A stretch of 64,000 nucleotides of DNA from Bacteroidota bacterium (GCA_016193485.1 JACPRZ010000043.1:160944-224943); one strand, 5' to 3'. Positions 51,787-61,400 are shown, counted from the first letter of the stretch. Numbers and translations are program-made. Notes: generated by a model not told the origin, from the letters alone.

Positions 51787-53037
51787 ATGAAATCATGGCT
51801 TGAAATATCTTCAAAAAGCGATTTTTCCATACACAACCTTCCTTTTGGCATTTTCAGACACAAAAAATCCATTCCACATGCCGGAGTCGCTATTGGCGAC
51901 TATGTGATTGATTTGTCTGTTCTTTTCGACCAGGGCAGTTTAAAGAAAGAAGGCATTAAGAAAAATGTTTTTGAAGCGGATGCTCTGAACGATTTTATTT
52001 CGCTCGGCAAAGATACAGGCCGCAAAGTAAGAAACCGCCTCATTGATTTATTCGGAAGCGATAATTCCGAATTGAGAGATAACATTGATTTGAAGGAAAA
52101 AACGCTTCATAAATTGAAGGATGTGACTATGCTGCTACCCGTAAAGCCGGGAAACTATACCGATTTTTATTCCTCTCTGGAGCATGCAACAAATGTCGGC
52201 TCCATGTTCCGCGATCCGGAAAATCCGCTTCTTCCGAACTGGAAATGGCTGCCGGTAGGGTATCATGGGCGCGCTTCGTCCATTGTCGTCTCTGGAACAC
52301 CTATACAAAGACCAAAAGGACAGATAAAATTGTCAGAAAACGAACCACCGGTTTATGCACCTACAATGGCACTGGACTTCGAACTTGAAATGGCTTTCAT
52401 AACTACAAACGGAAAACCGCTTGGACAAACAATCTTAATTGAAGAAGCGGAAGAATATATCTGGGGTATGGTGCTGTTCAATGACTGGTCGGCACGGGAT
52501 ATACAGAAGTGGGAATACCAGCCGCTGGGACCCTTCCTTGGAAAAAGTTTTGCATCATCGGTTTCTCCATGGGTTGTATTTATGGATGCACTTGAACCAT
52601 TTCGTGTTGATGGTCCCGGGCAAAATCCACCCCCCCTTCCTTATCTCCGGTCAGCCGGAATGAATAATTATGATATTAACCTTGAGGTTTACCTGCAACC
52701 CAAGGGCGGTAAAGCAGTAAAAATCTGCGACACAAACTTCAAATATATGTATTGGAATATATGCCAGCAACTTGCGCACCAATCATCTAACGGCTGTAAT
52801 ATTATGGCAGGAGATATTTACGCTTCCGGCACAATCAGCGGTCCGACTTCCGACTCATATGGTTCAATGCTTGAATTAACATGGAATGGAACTATGCCGT
52901 TTATTTTACCTGATGGTTTGGAAAGAAAATTTATTGACGATGGTGATACAGTTATCATTAAGGGGTATGCCGGAAAAAATGGGATAAAGATTAGTTTTGG
53001 CGAAGTTGAGACAACCGTATTACCGGCTATACTTTAA
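51787..53037 (+). CDS. fahA: fumarylacetoacetase
   Basis: This enzyme cuts fumarylacetoacetate to fumarate and acetoacetate in tyrosine breakdown. The 416-residue protein (ATG at 51787; the track uses a TTG three codons earlier) has DFYSSLEHATNVGSMFR, WLPVGYHGRASSIVVSGT, the metal-binding acids in DFELEMAF and VLFNDWSARDIQKWEY, and LGKSFASSVSPWVV. All are as expected for FAH. The other tyrosine pathway genes are not in the window. Confidence 0.96.
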   Translation: MKSWLEISSKSDFSIHNLPFGIFRHKKSIPHAGVAIGDYVIDLSVLFDQGSLKKEGIKKNVFEADALNDFISLGKDTGRKVRNRLIDLFGSDNSELRDNIDLKEKTLHKLKDVTMLLPVKPGNYTDFYSSLEHATNVGSMFRDPENPLLPNWKWLPVGYHGRASSIVVSGTPIQRPKGQIKLSENEPPVYAPTMALDFELEMAFITTNGKPLGQTILIEEAEEYIWGMVLFNDWSARDIQKWEYQPLGPFLGKSFASSVSPWVVFMDALEPFRVDGPGQNPPPLPYLRSAGMNNYDINLEVYLQPKGGKAVKICDTNFKYMYWNICQQLAHQSSNGCNIMAGDIYASGTISGPTSDSYGSMLELTWNGTMPFILPDGLERKFIDDGDTVIIKGYAGKNGIKISFGEVETTVLPAIL

Positions 53038-53055
53038 TACGATACATTTTGCGAC

Positions 53056-53068
53056 ACACAATTTGTGT
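53056..53068. repeat. ACACAA-T-TTGTGT palindrome
   Basis: A perfect 6-bp arm palindrome with a one-base centre lies 32 bases before the SDR gene start. It could be an operator or part of a local repeat (the neighbouring text is GTGTAACACATTTTG). No other copy was noticed in the window. Confidence 0.35.
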
Positions 53069-53100
53069 AACACATTTTGTATAATTTTATTCTGCACTTC

Positions 53101-53817
53101 ATGTACAGTCATTACTTCATCACCGGTACCAGCCGCGGCATTGGCAAAGCAATTGCAGAATTATTATTGAAGGATAAATATAATAAGGTTACCGGGTTTT
53201 CCCGAAATAATTCTATTGAACATTCCAATTACAGACACATCTTCATTGATCTATCTGATGTAAACGCGGTTAAAAAAATAGTATTCCCGGATTTAAAGAA
53301 TGGTGCCGGTAAAAAAATTGTTTTGATTAATAATTCCGCTGTCCTTGGTCCGGTCGGTCGGCTTGGCAGGCAAACTGATGAGAACATCATAACTAACCTG
53401 ACGGTAAACCTTACCGCCCCCCTCATGCTTTCTAATAAGTTTATTCAAAAATACAGGGATAACCCCGGCAGGAATAAAATCATCGTTAACATTAGTTCAG
53501 GTGCCGGTCGCCAGCCCATTGACGCATGGAGCATGTATTGTATATCAAAAGCGGGAATGGATATGATGAGCCGCGTTATTGAGGAAGAACAAAAGCACGG
53601 TTTTAAATATCCCTTCCGTATATATTCAATCGCACCCGGAATTGTTGAAACCGACATGCAGGAAGAAATCAGAAAAATTAATCCGGCCGAATTCAGCCGC
53701 GTGCATGAATTTATTGAATGGAAGAAAAAAGGACTGCTGAAAAGTCCCGCAGAATCAGCAAGGGAGATTATTGCTCTTATCAATTCCCGGAAAAAGGATA
53801 TTTTGGTGCAACTGTAA
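53101..53817 (+). CDS. short-chain dehydrogenase/reductase (sepiapterin reductase-like)
   Basis: This is a 238-residue SDR from the ATG at 53101 (MYSHYFITGTSRGIGKAIAE). The cofactor loop TGTSRGIG, NNSAVLGPVG and catalytic Ser (NISSGAGRQP) with Tyr-x-x-x-Lys (MYCISKAGMDM) are intact, in contrast to the SDR at 33 kb. The C-terminal region (GIVETDMQEEIR) resembles sepiapterin-reductase-like members. The substrate is unknown. It stands between fahA and the TPR phosphatase. Confidence 0.9.
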   Translation: MYSHYFITGTSRGIGKAIAELLLKDKYNKVTGFSRNNSIEHSNYRHIFIDLSDVNAVKKIVFPDLKNGAGKKIVLINNSAVLGPVGRLGRQTDENIITNLTVNLTAPLMLSNKFIQKYRDNPGRNKIIVNISSGAGRQPIDAWSMYCISKAGMDMMSRVIEEEQKHGFKYPFRIYSIAPGIVETDMQEEIRKINPAEFSRVHEFIEWKKKGLLKSPAESAREIIALINSRKKDILVQL

Positions 53818-53835
53818 CAACACCACTGAAGCATC

Positions 53836-56091
53836 ATGGTACAAAATAATCATGAGAATTTCAACTTTATTCTGATTATTTCCGGCAATTTCTTCAGGAT
53901 TTCGAAAACACATTATTTTTTATTTTTTTTACTATTTTTCCATATTTATGGAGTTTATGTTTATGGACAGGATCCCGGATGGCAGGAACGTATTGAATTC
54001 CTGAAAAAAAAATACCCCTTGGCCGGTAATGACAGTAACCGCGCAAATATTAATAATGATTTGGGTGCATTGTTGATTGAGACAGGTTCTTATGATACCG
54101 CACTGGTTTACCTGCGTAAAGCGCTGACTCTTGCGCAAAACTGCGGGTATAACAGCAGAATCGGTATTTATTACACCAACATTGGGAATGCTTTTTATTA
54201 TAAGGGCGATTACGATACTGCCCTTTATTACCATGTAAGAGGACTCAATCAGAAAATAAAATCCGGTAACAAAAAGGATCTTGGCATAAGTTATCAGAAC
54301 ATAGGGCTTATTTATGAATTCTGGGGACAGTACGGAAGAGCACTTGAGTACTACATCAAGTCACTGGAAAATGCAGAAGCAATCAATGATTCACATGGGG
54401 TGGCAATGGGAATGATGAACATCGGATTAATTTATGAATCGCTTGAGAATTACCCGCGTGCCATGGAATATCTTAACCGGGGCGACACTATTTTCAGGTT
54501 GATCGGCAACGACCGAGGTGTAGGTTTGTGCCTGATGAACAAGGGAAACCTGTTAAAGAAACTTGAAGAATATGACAAGGCATTAACGTGCTTTGAAGAG
54601 GCCTTCCCCCTTTTTGAGAAAAGCGGGGACAGGTATGCAGTTCTTCATTGTTTTAATAATGCAGGTGAAATTTATAAGTACACGGGCAGGTATGAAAAGG
54701 CGATTGAATATTACAGTAAAGCATTAGAAGGTTTAACGGATTTAGGTGAGAAATTCGGCTCTTCAGCATGTTATCACAACATTGGCGAGACATACGGTTT
54801 AATGGGAAACTATTCACGGGCGCATGAATTTTTTGAAAAGTCCCTTTCCATAACCAAAGAGATAAATTTTAAAGATCTTGAAAAGGAAACATATAAAATC
54901 AGGGCCGAAATCTATGCCCGCCAAAAGAATTTCAGAAGGGCATTGGATTGTTATCAAACCTATTCTGCGATAAAAGATAGTATGTTGAATGAACAAACAT
55001 CGCGGCAGATCACAGAAATGCAAACCAAATACGAAACTGAAAAAAAAGAAAAGGAAATAAAGTTGCAAAAAGCCGAAATTGAGAAAAAAGAGGCCGTTAT
55101 CCGCCAGCAGAATATTCAAAGGATAGCGCTGGGAGTTGGTATTCTGCTCATGATAGTATTGGCAATGATCATTTACCTGGCATACCGGGGTAAACAAAAG
55201 GCAAATGTCATCATTACTGCTCAAAAGAAGGAGGTGGAATTCCAAAAGAAACTGATAGAAGAAAAAAACCTGAATATAACGGAAAGCATAGAATATGCCG
55301 GATATATTCAGAAAGCGGTTTTACCGGCAGATGAGGAGTTCAGCCGGTTATTTCCTGAATCATTTATTCTGTTCCGGCCGAGGGATATTGTAAGCGGAGA
55401 TTTTTATTACCTCACCCCCCTTCCCCCCTCTCCTGAAAGAGAGGGGGGTGTTCTACTCTGTATTGCCGACTGCACCGGACATGGCGTACCTGGTGCCTTT
55501 ATGAGCATGCTTTGCACGGCACTCCTCAATGAAGCGGTGAACGACAAGGGAATTACGGAACCTGATAAAATATTTGAGGATGTCAGATCCGGGATCATAG
55601 CCGCATTAAAACAGAAAGGCAGAAGGGGAGAAGCAAAAGACGGCATGGATGCGGTTTTAATCAGTTTACAGTTTGCAATGGGCAATGGGCAAGATAACTC
55701 CCATACTAGTATTGATACGGTACCGGATGCTCAATGCAGGTTGGCATGTGCTAACAATCCTGTTTACATTGTGGGAAATGGAAAACTGCGGGAAATCAAA
55801 CCCGACCGCTTTCCTGTTGGGGTTTACGAAGGGGAGATTAGCCCGTTCACGCTGCAAAAAACAACACTCAATCCTGGTGATATGCTGTACGCCATCACCG
55901 ATGGCTTTGAAGACCAGTTGGGCGGTGAAAAGGGAAAAAAATTCAAGTCGGGCAGGTTAAGGGAATTACTTGCAGCAACTGCTGCAAAACCGGTTGATGA
56001 ACAAAAACAAATTCTTGAAACAACACTGTTGGAATGGAAAGGAAGCGGGGAACAAACAGACGATGTGACAATTGTAGGAATACGTATATAA
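53836..56091 (+). CDS. TPR-sensor PP2C/SpoIIE-type serine phosphatase
   Basis: This is a 751-residue protein with an N-terminal signal anchor (YFLFFLLFFHIYGVYVYG), about eight TPR repeats (e.g. YYTNIGNAFYYKGDYDTALYYH), a membrane helix (IALGVGILLMIVLAMIIYLAY), a coiled coil and a C-terminal SpoIIE/PP2C phosphatase (FRPRDIVSGDFYYL, ADCTGHGVPGAFMSML, GDMLYAITDGFEDQ, TDDVTIVGIRI). It probably senses periplasmic state through TPRs and controls an anti-anti-sigma factor or other phosphoprotein. The segment LTPLPPSPEREGGV interrupts the phosphatase fold start and comes from a G/C-rich hairpin. A second low-complexity insertion gives FAMGNGQDNSH. Confidence 0.9.
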   Translation: MVQNNHENFNFILIISGNFFRISKTHYFLFFLLFFHIYGVYVYGQDPGWQERIEFLKKKYPLAGNDSNRANINNDLGALLIETGSYDTALVYLRKALTLAQNCGYNSRIGIYYTNIGNAFYYKGDYDTALYYHVRGLNQKIKSGNKKDLGISYQNIGLIYEFWGQYGRALEYYIKSLENAEAINDSHGVAMGMMNIGLIYESLENYPRAMEYLNRGDTIFRLIGNDRGVGLCLMNKGNLLKKLEEYDKALTCFEEAFPLFEKSGDRYAVLHCFNNAGEIYKYTGRYEKAIEYYSKALEGLTDLGEKFGSSACYHNIGETYGLMGNYSRAHEFFEKSLSITKEINFKDLEKETYKIRAEIYARQKNFRRALDCYQTYSAIKDSMLNEQTSRQITEMQTKYETEKKEKEIKLQKAEIEKKEAVIRQQNIQRIALGVGILLMIVLAMIIYLAYRGKQKANVIITAQKKEVEFQKKLIEEKNLNITESIEYAGYIQKAVLPADEEFSRLFPESFILFRPRDIVSGDFYYLTPLPPSPEREGGVLLCIADCTGHGVPGAFMSMLCTALLNEAVNDKGITEPDKIFEDVRSGIIAALKQKGRRGEAKDGMDAVLISLQFAMGNGQDNSHTSIDTVPDAQCRLACANNPVYIVGNGKLREIKPDRFPVGVYEGEISPFTLQKTTLNPGDMLYAITDGFEDQLGGEKGKKFKSGRLRELLAATAAKPVDEQKQILETTLLEWKGSGEQTDDVTIVGIRI
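55411..55450. repeat. in-frame G/C-rich hairpin insertion in the phosphatase gene
   Basis: CCCCCCTCTC and GAGAGGGGGG form a perfect 10-bp stem with loop CTGAAA, preceded by CTCACCCCCC. It encodes TPLPPSPEREGG between GDFYYL and VLLCIADCTGHG, where the family usually has a few residues. Confidence 0.7.
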
Positions 56092-56110
56092 AGTAACCCC
56101 TGAAACAAAT

Positions 56111-59100
56111 TCACTTCCTCACCACCACATTTATTCCTGACTCACCTCCTGCAGAAAATATTTGTAGCCGGTAAATCCCTTCGGGGAGGTCGCCAATGTA
56201 AAGTTGGTTAAACCCAGTCAGGGTTCGTTTCACTTCCTGTCCTATGACATTCAGCAGGAGGATTTCTTCAATGTCTGATCCGGTTCCTATCAATTGAATA
56301 ATCAGATAATCTTTTGCCGGATTCGGGTAGATAAGTATTGCGGATTGCGTCCCGATAGTTATCGGGATGAAAATTGCGGATTGGAAAACCAGGAAATCCA
56401 CAAAAACGCTGTCGCTTTCGCTGCAACCATTCCCATCTGTGACCGTGACATAATACCAATTAGAAGTCAAATTGCTGATGATGCTGGTACTACCACCATT
56501 GCTCCATGCATAGGTTAACGTTCCGGTTCCCCCGCTTGCATACACGCTTGCAGATCCATCCTGACAAGTCGAATCCGCGCAACTTGCTTTTGTAGATGTA
56601 ATAGAATCCACCTGCAGGAGAGAAGGTTCACTGATTATTGTAATTCCCGAAAAACTGCACCCATTTGAGTCCGTAAGTGTTATTGTATATGTTCCTGGGC
56701 ATAAGCCGGTGCATGAAGCAGCCATACATGGCGGAATCCCTGACCAGATATATGTATAAGGAGGGGTTCCACCGCCTGCGCTTGCCTGTACAGTCCCGTC
56801 ACATAGTCCGAAGCATGAAACATTAGTTGCTGACGGATTTGCAATTACCGAAAAAAGTGGTTCAGTAACCGTAAATGAATCGATAGCAGCACAGGCAGTT
56901 GAATCGGTGATTGTTATTGAGTAAGTTCCAGCGACAAGATTTGTAATATCTTCTGTGTTGTCCCCGTTGTTCCAAAAATAGGTTAATCCGCCAACACCCC
57001 CCCCTGTTGAAATAAGGATGAACCCTGTGCTGTCTCCGTTACAGGCAACATCGCCTATGGTATCAGGGGTTATTGTAATTGCAGGCGGCTCGGTAATTGT
57101 TGCAGCAAAATAGATCGTATCATAACAAAGAGTATCGGTTATAGTTACCGAATATGTACCGGAATCCAACAAGTAAATGTCTTCGGAAACCGCCCCTGTA
57201 TTCCATAAAAATTTATTGCTGCCGCTTCCTCCTGTTACCGTTACATCAATAGCGCCATCCGACATGCCATTGCAACTCACATCAAATACCGTTGACACTT
57301 CATTAAGCATGGCAGATTCGGTGACGAAAACCGGGGTTGAAACAGCAGTGCAACCAGCACTGTCGGTTATCGTAACGGAATAAGCATCTGCCGAAAGCCC
57401 GCTTACATCTTCCACCGAATCAAGATTACTCCATGAGAAGGAGAAATTTCCAATACCCCCCCCTGGAGTGATAAGAATAAACCCGGTGTTGTCGCCATTA
57501 CAAATAACATTCTCAACAGAATCAATTAAAACGGATATGACAAAAGGTTCGGTAATTGTTGTCGAATCCGCAAGGGTACAGCCGTTTCCATCGGTAATAG
57601 TAACCGAATAAACGGCAGCATTACGGTTTTCAACATCTTCGGTAGGACAACCGCAACTCCACAAATAAGTATAACCTGGTGTCCCACCGTTAACGGTGAT
57701 ATAAGCAGCACCATCGGTTCCACCGTTGCAGGTAACATTTTTAACTGAATCAAATGTCAGCGATAAAAGAGACGGTTCTCCAATAGTATCGGATAGAGCA
57801 ACGGTATCAGCGCAAACTGTATCCGTGATGGTTACGAAAAAAATTCCTGCCGGTAACCCTGTCACATCTTCGGTTGTTGAACTATCCGGCCATAAAAAAG
57901 TCAGGTAGGGACTCCCGCCTGTTAAAATCAGGTCAACAGTACCATTGCTGTCACCAAAGCACAATGCATCAGTTATGGCAAAGACCGCGTTGAGTGTATC
58001 AGGTTCATTAACGCTGATGGTACTGATTATGGTATCGGTGCAGAGAGTGTCCGTAACGGTTACACTATAATTACCCATGGCAAGTCCTGAAATATATCCG
58101 GTACTGTCTCCGGTTGACCAGAGAATACCAAATACCCCGCTTCCGTCCGATACTGAAATATTTATTGCACCGTCACTGCCGCCATTGCAGGTGACACCGG
58201 TAACCGAATCGGAAATTGAGAACAATGAAGGTTGTGCGATGAAAACCGTATCGTAGACAAAACATCCCACGCTGTCGGTAATTCCGTATATGTAATACCC
58301 GGCAGTCAGACCGCTTACTGTTTGAGTGGAATCTCCGGTAACCCATTGATAAGAAAACGGAGGGACTCCCAATACCGGGTAAACCGCGGCAATGCCGTTG
58401 CTGTCCCCGAAACATGTTACATTGGTCTGCGAGGTTGAATCATCAAATCCTCCGCAATCAAAATATTTTGCGAAGAATAAATCAGTATTACCCAATGAGG
58501 TAAGATTAGTAACCCCCCCCATAGGGTCGAAATCAACACTATTCTGAAAGTTACCGGTAAGATAAATGTAACCCGCGCTGTCTAAAGAAACCAGATTTCC
58601 CCTTTCGCTGCCTGCAGAACCCATGCTTTTTGCCCATTGCAGGTTCCCATCCGTATCATACCGTGCCAAAAATATGTCGCTGAGCCCGGAATATGATAAG
58701 GTTAAACTGCCAGGTCCGGGATCAAAATCAGCAGTGCCGTTAAAATATCCTGAAAGAAATATATCACCGGCAGGAGTTACAGCAATTGACCGTCCTACGT
58801 CCGTACTTGCTGAACCGATTCCTTTAGCCCAGAGATAATTTCCGTCAGGATCGTATTTGGCGAAAAAAATGTCGTTGCCACCCATGGTCAGTATGGTTGC
58901 AGATCCTGACCCCGGGTCGAAGTCGGCAGTTGAAAGGAAATTACCGGTCAGGTAAACATTTTGCAGGGTATCAACTGCGATTGAATATGATTGGTCAGGA
59001 CCCGTTGAACCGATTCCTTTAGCCCACAAATAATTTCCGCTGCTGTCGAATTTTGCAAAGAAGATGTCGGCTCCGCCTGCGGAGGTCAGCAGTGCGGTAT

Positions 59101-59977
59101 CAGGACCCGGATCAAATTCTGCAACTGAACTGAAAGTGCCGGTTACATAAACATTACCGGAATCATCAAGGGAGAGATATTGGCCATAGTCGCCCTGAAG
59201 TCCTCCCATACCCTTTGCCCACATGTAATTTCCATCGGGATCATATTTTGCGATGAAAATATCGTCATTGCCGGCAGGAGGAAGTTTTGCAACACCGGGT
59301 CCCGGATCAAAGTCAACGCTGTCGCGGTAATTACCTGTTAAATAAATGTTGCCTGCATCGTCAATCGCAATGCAATAACTTCTGTCGAGGTACAACCCGC
59401 CAACAATTTTTGCCCAGAGATAGTTCCCGGCAGGGCCATATTTTGCAAAATAGAAATCGGCTGAACCCGCGGCAGTGAAATTGGCGGTGGCTGGTGTATC
59501 CGGATCGAAATCGAGAGTGCCGCTGAAAGCGCCCGTGATGTAAACATTTCCTGACGCATCAGTTGCAACCGCATAACTTTCATCAGGACCTGTGTTGCCT
59601 ATTCCTTTTGCCCAGAGAAAGTTGCCGCCTGCGTCATATTTTGCAAAATAAATATCAAACAAACCGGAAGAATTGAGAATAGTCGTACCAGTCGAATCAG
59701 GATTAAAATCCACCGTATCCTGGAACTGGCCTGTTATGTAAACATTGCCTGCCTGATCGGTTGCAATAAAATTACCGTAATCCAACCCGGTTCGTCCTGC
59801 GCTGTGAGCCCACTGGAGGGAAGGTTGTGCAGCCCCCCTCTGTCCCCCCCAGGGGGGGAGGAGGAAAAGGGATAAGGCAGCAAGAAGCAGAGACAGAACG
59901 CAGTGAAATAACGGAGACAAGCCCGGTGAACCTAGTGTTGCTTGTAAATTGCGGAAAACAGGGTAGGAATTTTTCAT
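56111..59977 (-). CDS. T9SS-secreted beta-propeller and SprB-repeat surface protein
   Basis: This is a 1288-residue protein. A hydrophobic N terminus (CVLSLLLAALSLFLLPP) acts as signal, then eight SBBP-type propeller repeats of about 56 residues (e.g. GNVYITGQFQDTVDFNPDS and AKYDPDGNYLWAKGIG) are followed by about ten SprB-type repeats (VTCNGGSDGAINISVSDGSG and others), then a type A T9SS C-terminal domain (LIYPNPAKDYLIIQL ... GGESGINVVVRK). It is probably on the cell surface. Two palindromic insertions are present: PPWGGQRGA near the N terminus and FIPITIGTQSAI near the C terminus. The gene converges with the phosphatase gene with 19 bases between. Confidence 0.9.
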   Translation of the reverse strand: MKNSYPVFRNLQATLGSPGLSPLFHCVLSLLLAALSLFLLPPWGGQRGAAQPSLQWAHSAGRTGLDYGNFIATDQAGNVYITGQFQDTVDFNPDSTGTTILNSSGLFDIYFAKYDAGGNFLWAKGIGNTGPDESYAVATDASGNVYITGAFSGTLDFDPDTPATANFTAAGSADFYFAKYGPAGNYLWAKIVGGLYLDRSYCIAIDDAGNIYLTGNYRDSVDFDPGPGVAKLPPAGNDDIFIAKYDPDGNYMWAKGMGGLQGDYGQYLSLDDSGNVYVTGTFSSVAEFDPGPDTALLTSAGGADIFFAKFDSSGNYLWAKGIGSTGPDQSYSIAVDTLQNVYLTGNFLSTADFDPGSGSATILTMGGNDIFFAKYDPDGNYLWAKGIGSASTDVGRSIAVTPAGDIFLSGYFNGTADFDPGPGSLTLSYSGLSDIFLARYDTDGNLQWAKSMGSAGSERGNLVSLDSAGYIYLTGNFQNSVDFDPMGGVTNLTSLGNTDLFFAKYFDCGGFDDSTSQTNVTCFGDSNGIAAVYPVLGVPPFSYQWVTGDSTQTVSGLTAGYYIYGITDSVGCFVYDTVFIAQPSLFSISDSVTGVTCNGGSDGAINISVSDGSGVFGILWSTGDSTGYISGLAMGNYSVTVTDTLCTDTIISTISVNEPDTLNAVFAITDALCFGDSNGTVDLILTGGSPYLTFLWPDSSTTEDVTGLPAGIFFVTITDTVCADTVALSDTIGEPSLLSLTFDSVKNVTCNGGTDGAAYITVNGGTPGYTYLWSCGCPTEDVENRNAAVYSVTITDGNGCTLADSTTITEPFVISVLIDSVENVICNGDNTGFILITPGGGIGNFSFSWSNLDSVEDVSGLSADAYSVTITDSAGCTAVSTPVFVTESAMLNEVSTVFDVSCNGMSDGAIDVTVTGGSGSNKFLWNTGAVSEDIYLLDSGTYSVTITDTLCYDTIYFAATITEPPAITITPDTIGDVACNGDSTGFILISTGGGVGGLTYFWNNGDNTEDITNLVAGTYSITITDSTACAAIDSFTVTEPLFSVIANPSATNVSCFGLCDGTVQASAGGGTPPYTYIWSGIPPCMAASCTGLCPGTYTITLTDSNGCSFSGITIISEPSLLQVDSITSTKASCADSTCQDGSASVYASGGTGTLTYAWSNGGSTSIISNLTSNWYYVTVTDGNGCSESDSVFVDFLVFQSAIFIPITIGTQSAILIYPNPAKDYLIIQLIGTGSDIEEILLLNVIGQEVKRTLTGFNQLYIGDLPEGIYRLQIFSAGGESGINVVVRK
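56337..56383. repeat. 36-bp in-frame palindromic insertion with 11-bp direct repeats
   Basis: ATTGCGGATTG occurs at 56337-56347 and again at 56373-56383. Between them lies CGTCCCGATAGTTATCGGGATGAAA, whose core CCCGATAGTTATCGGG is a palindrome of the CCCGATA family. The step is 36 bp, so 12 codons are added, and the protein shows QSAI twice with FIPITIGT between. This is the clearest insertion in the window. Confidence 0.88.
59831..59867. repeat. in-frame G/C-rich hairpin at the start of the propeller gene
   Basis: CAGCCCCCCTCTGTCCCCCC is followed by AGGGGGGGAGGAGG. On the coding strand it gives LPPWGGQRGA, directly after the signal peptide core. It has the same character as the hairpins at 7.6 and 55.4 kb. 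Confidence 0.55.
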
Positions 59978-60064
59978 GGTAATAATATTTCCCGCAAAGG
60001 TAAGATATTTAGCGAAGATTGTAACTGCTCAGATGGGTATCTGAAAATACAAAAATTCATGCCA

Positions 60065-60082
60065 CCCCGATAGCAATCGGGG
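60065..60082. repeat. CCCCGATAGCAATCGGGG palindrome
   Basis: This 18-bp palindrome of the CCCGATA family lies in the spacer between the propeller protein gene and the DUF4340 gene, flanked by CCAC on the left and TCAC on the right. The rest of the 59978-60184 spacer has AAAACACAAAAA-type low-complexity sequence and no gene. Confidence 0.75.
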
Positions 60083-60184
60083 TCACAAAAGCACCAAAAA
60101 ACACAAAAATATTTACTAAAATTTTGTGTTTTCGTGTTTTTATGGCAGAAAATTATGGGGGTGCTGAGTAACTGAAGATTTTAC

Positions 60185-61171
60185 CTACTGCTTTTTCTCA
60201 AATTCTCCCTTGCCTTTGAAAATACGGCCGGTAAGATTACCGGGCTTTGCGTTGAAGTATACTTTCGGATTCTGGCTGGAGTTTATGATAAGTTCATCTT
60301 CTGTTTTTCCATTGAAGCACTGGACTACTATTGCCGTCATATTGTTTCCCTCAATGGTTAACTGCATCAGAGGTGAGCCGGATGGTTTGAAATCATCAAT
60401 AAAGTCGGTGCTTGTCTGCATTACAACCTGGCTGAGGTACTGATCGGTTTTCATGGAGTCGGCAGGTGAACCGTCAATTCTCCAGACGCTGTCGGGGTTG
60501 GAAAGAGTAAAGCTGCTGTCGGCAGGATACCGGAAGGCAAGTTTTGTCAGGGAATTTTTTGTGCACCGGATGATGTTTTTGTTGCGCCATGAATTGAATT
60601 CCTGGTTGAAGGTCATAGGAAGAAAACCATTAACGGCATACGCTTCATCTTCACTGTAATTGCGCACAAATGTCGTTCCGCTTACATTCCCCCCCCCTTT
60701 GTTAAAACCCTGGAACTGGTTACCCGGGAACTGATTCTTTTGCTGGAAACTTAATTTCCCTATCACGAGATCGCAGGTGACCTTATCTCCTTCTTCAACA
60801 ACCTTTATCCGTGTTCCAAGAGTATCATTCAACTGGTATTCCACCCATTTTTCCTTTGATTTGGATGCGAGCCGTTCCGGTTTGATGCGCGATAATTCCA
60901 TCAGCAGGTTGGCAACGGAATTTATATCCGCCTCGGTGGTAAAATTATCCTTCTGCACCGTCCAGCCGGTTCCGCTTTTGGTAAATTTTATCTCTTTCTG
61001 CTTTTCTGATCTCGGGTAAAGGAGTATTGATTTGACTTTTGAAGTATCAATTTCCACCAATTCGGTTTTGAATGTTTTTTCTGTTTTCTTAGACCTGTAG
61101 AGTTTGGCAAATAGCAGAATGCCAACAAGCACTGAGAGTACGATGATCAGTATTTTGAGATTAAACTTCAT
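60185..61171 (-). CDS. DUF4340 domain-containing membrane-anchored protein
   Basis: This is a 328-residue protein with an N-terminal helix (LKILIIVLSVLVGILLFAKLY) and a periplasmic body with the DUF4340 plan: two repeats that start with a Lys/Ser-Ile motif (VKSILLYPRSEKQKEIKFTKSG; LTKLAFRYPADSSFTLSNPDS). It lies downstream of gldG, with a repeat-filled gap. DUF4340 genes are commonly near GldG-like ABC transport genes, so I infer it works with that transporter at the envelope. Confidence 0.85.
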   Translation of the reverse strand: MKFNLKILIIVLSVLVGILLFAKLYRSKKTEKTFKTELVEIDTSKVKSILLYPRSEKQKEIKFTKSGTGWTVQKDNFTTEADINSVANLLMELSRIKPERLASKSKEKWVEYQLNDTLGTRIKVVEEGDKVTCDLVIGKLSFQQKNQFPGNQFQGFNKGGGNVSGTTFVRNYSEDEAYAVNGFLPMTFNQEFNSWRNKNIIRCTKNSLTKLAFRYPADSSFTLSNPDSVWRIDGSPADSMKTDQYLSQVVMQTSTDFIDDFKPSGSPLMQLTIEGNNMTAIVVQCFNGKTEDELIINSSQNPKVYFNAKPGNLTGRIFKGKGEFEKKQ

Positions 61172-61176
61172 AAATC

Positions 61177-61400
61177 TACGAAAAACGATCCCGATAACTA
61201 TCGGGAGTACGAAAATACGAATTACGAATAATTTCCATCAATTTCAATCAATGCCTACCCATTCCATTTTGGAATTGGGCAATTTTAATTCGCAATTTTG
61301 ACAATCCAAAATCCGAAATTTATCATTTGCCTATCAATGCCGGTTATTTACCCACTACCCCCTGCTACTTCCACTGCCACTGCTACTGCTAGTGCCTCCT
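61177..61400. repeat. repeat-filled gldG-DUF4340 spacer
   Basis: At the left, TACGAAAA is repeated on both sides of a CCCGATAACTATCGGG palindrome (61177-61184 and 61208-61215). Next come ATTACGAATAATT, reverse-oriented GGCATT units, and finally CACTGCCACTGCTACTGC. The order is the reverse of the composite repeat at 50945-51060. No gene was seen. Confidence 0.7.
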
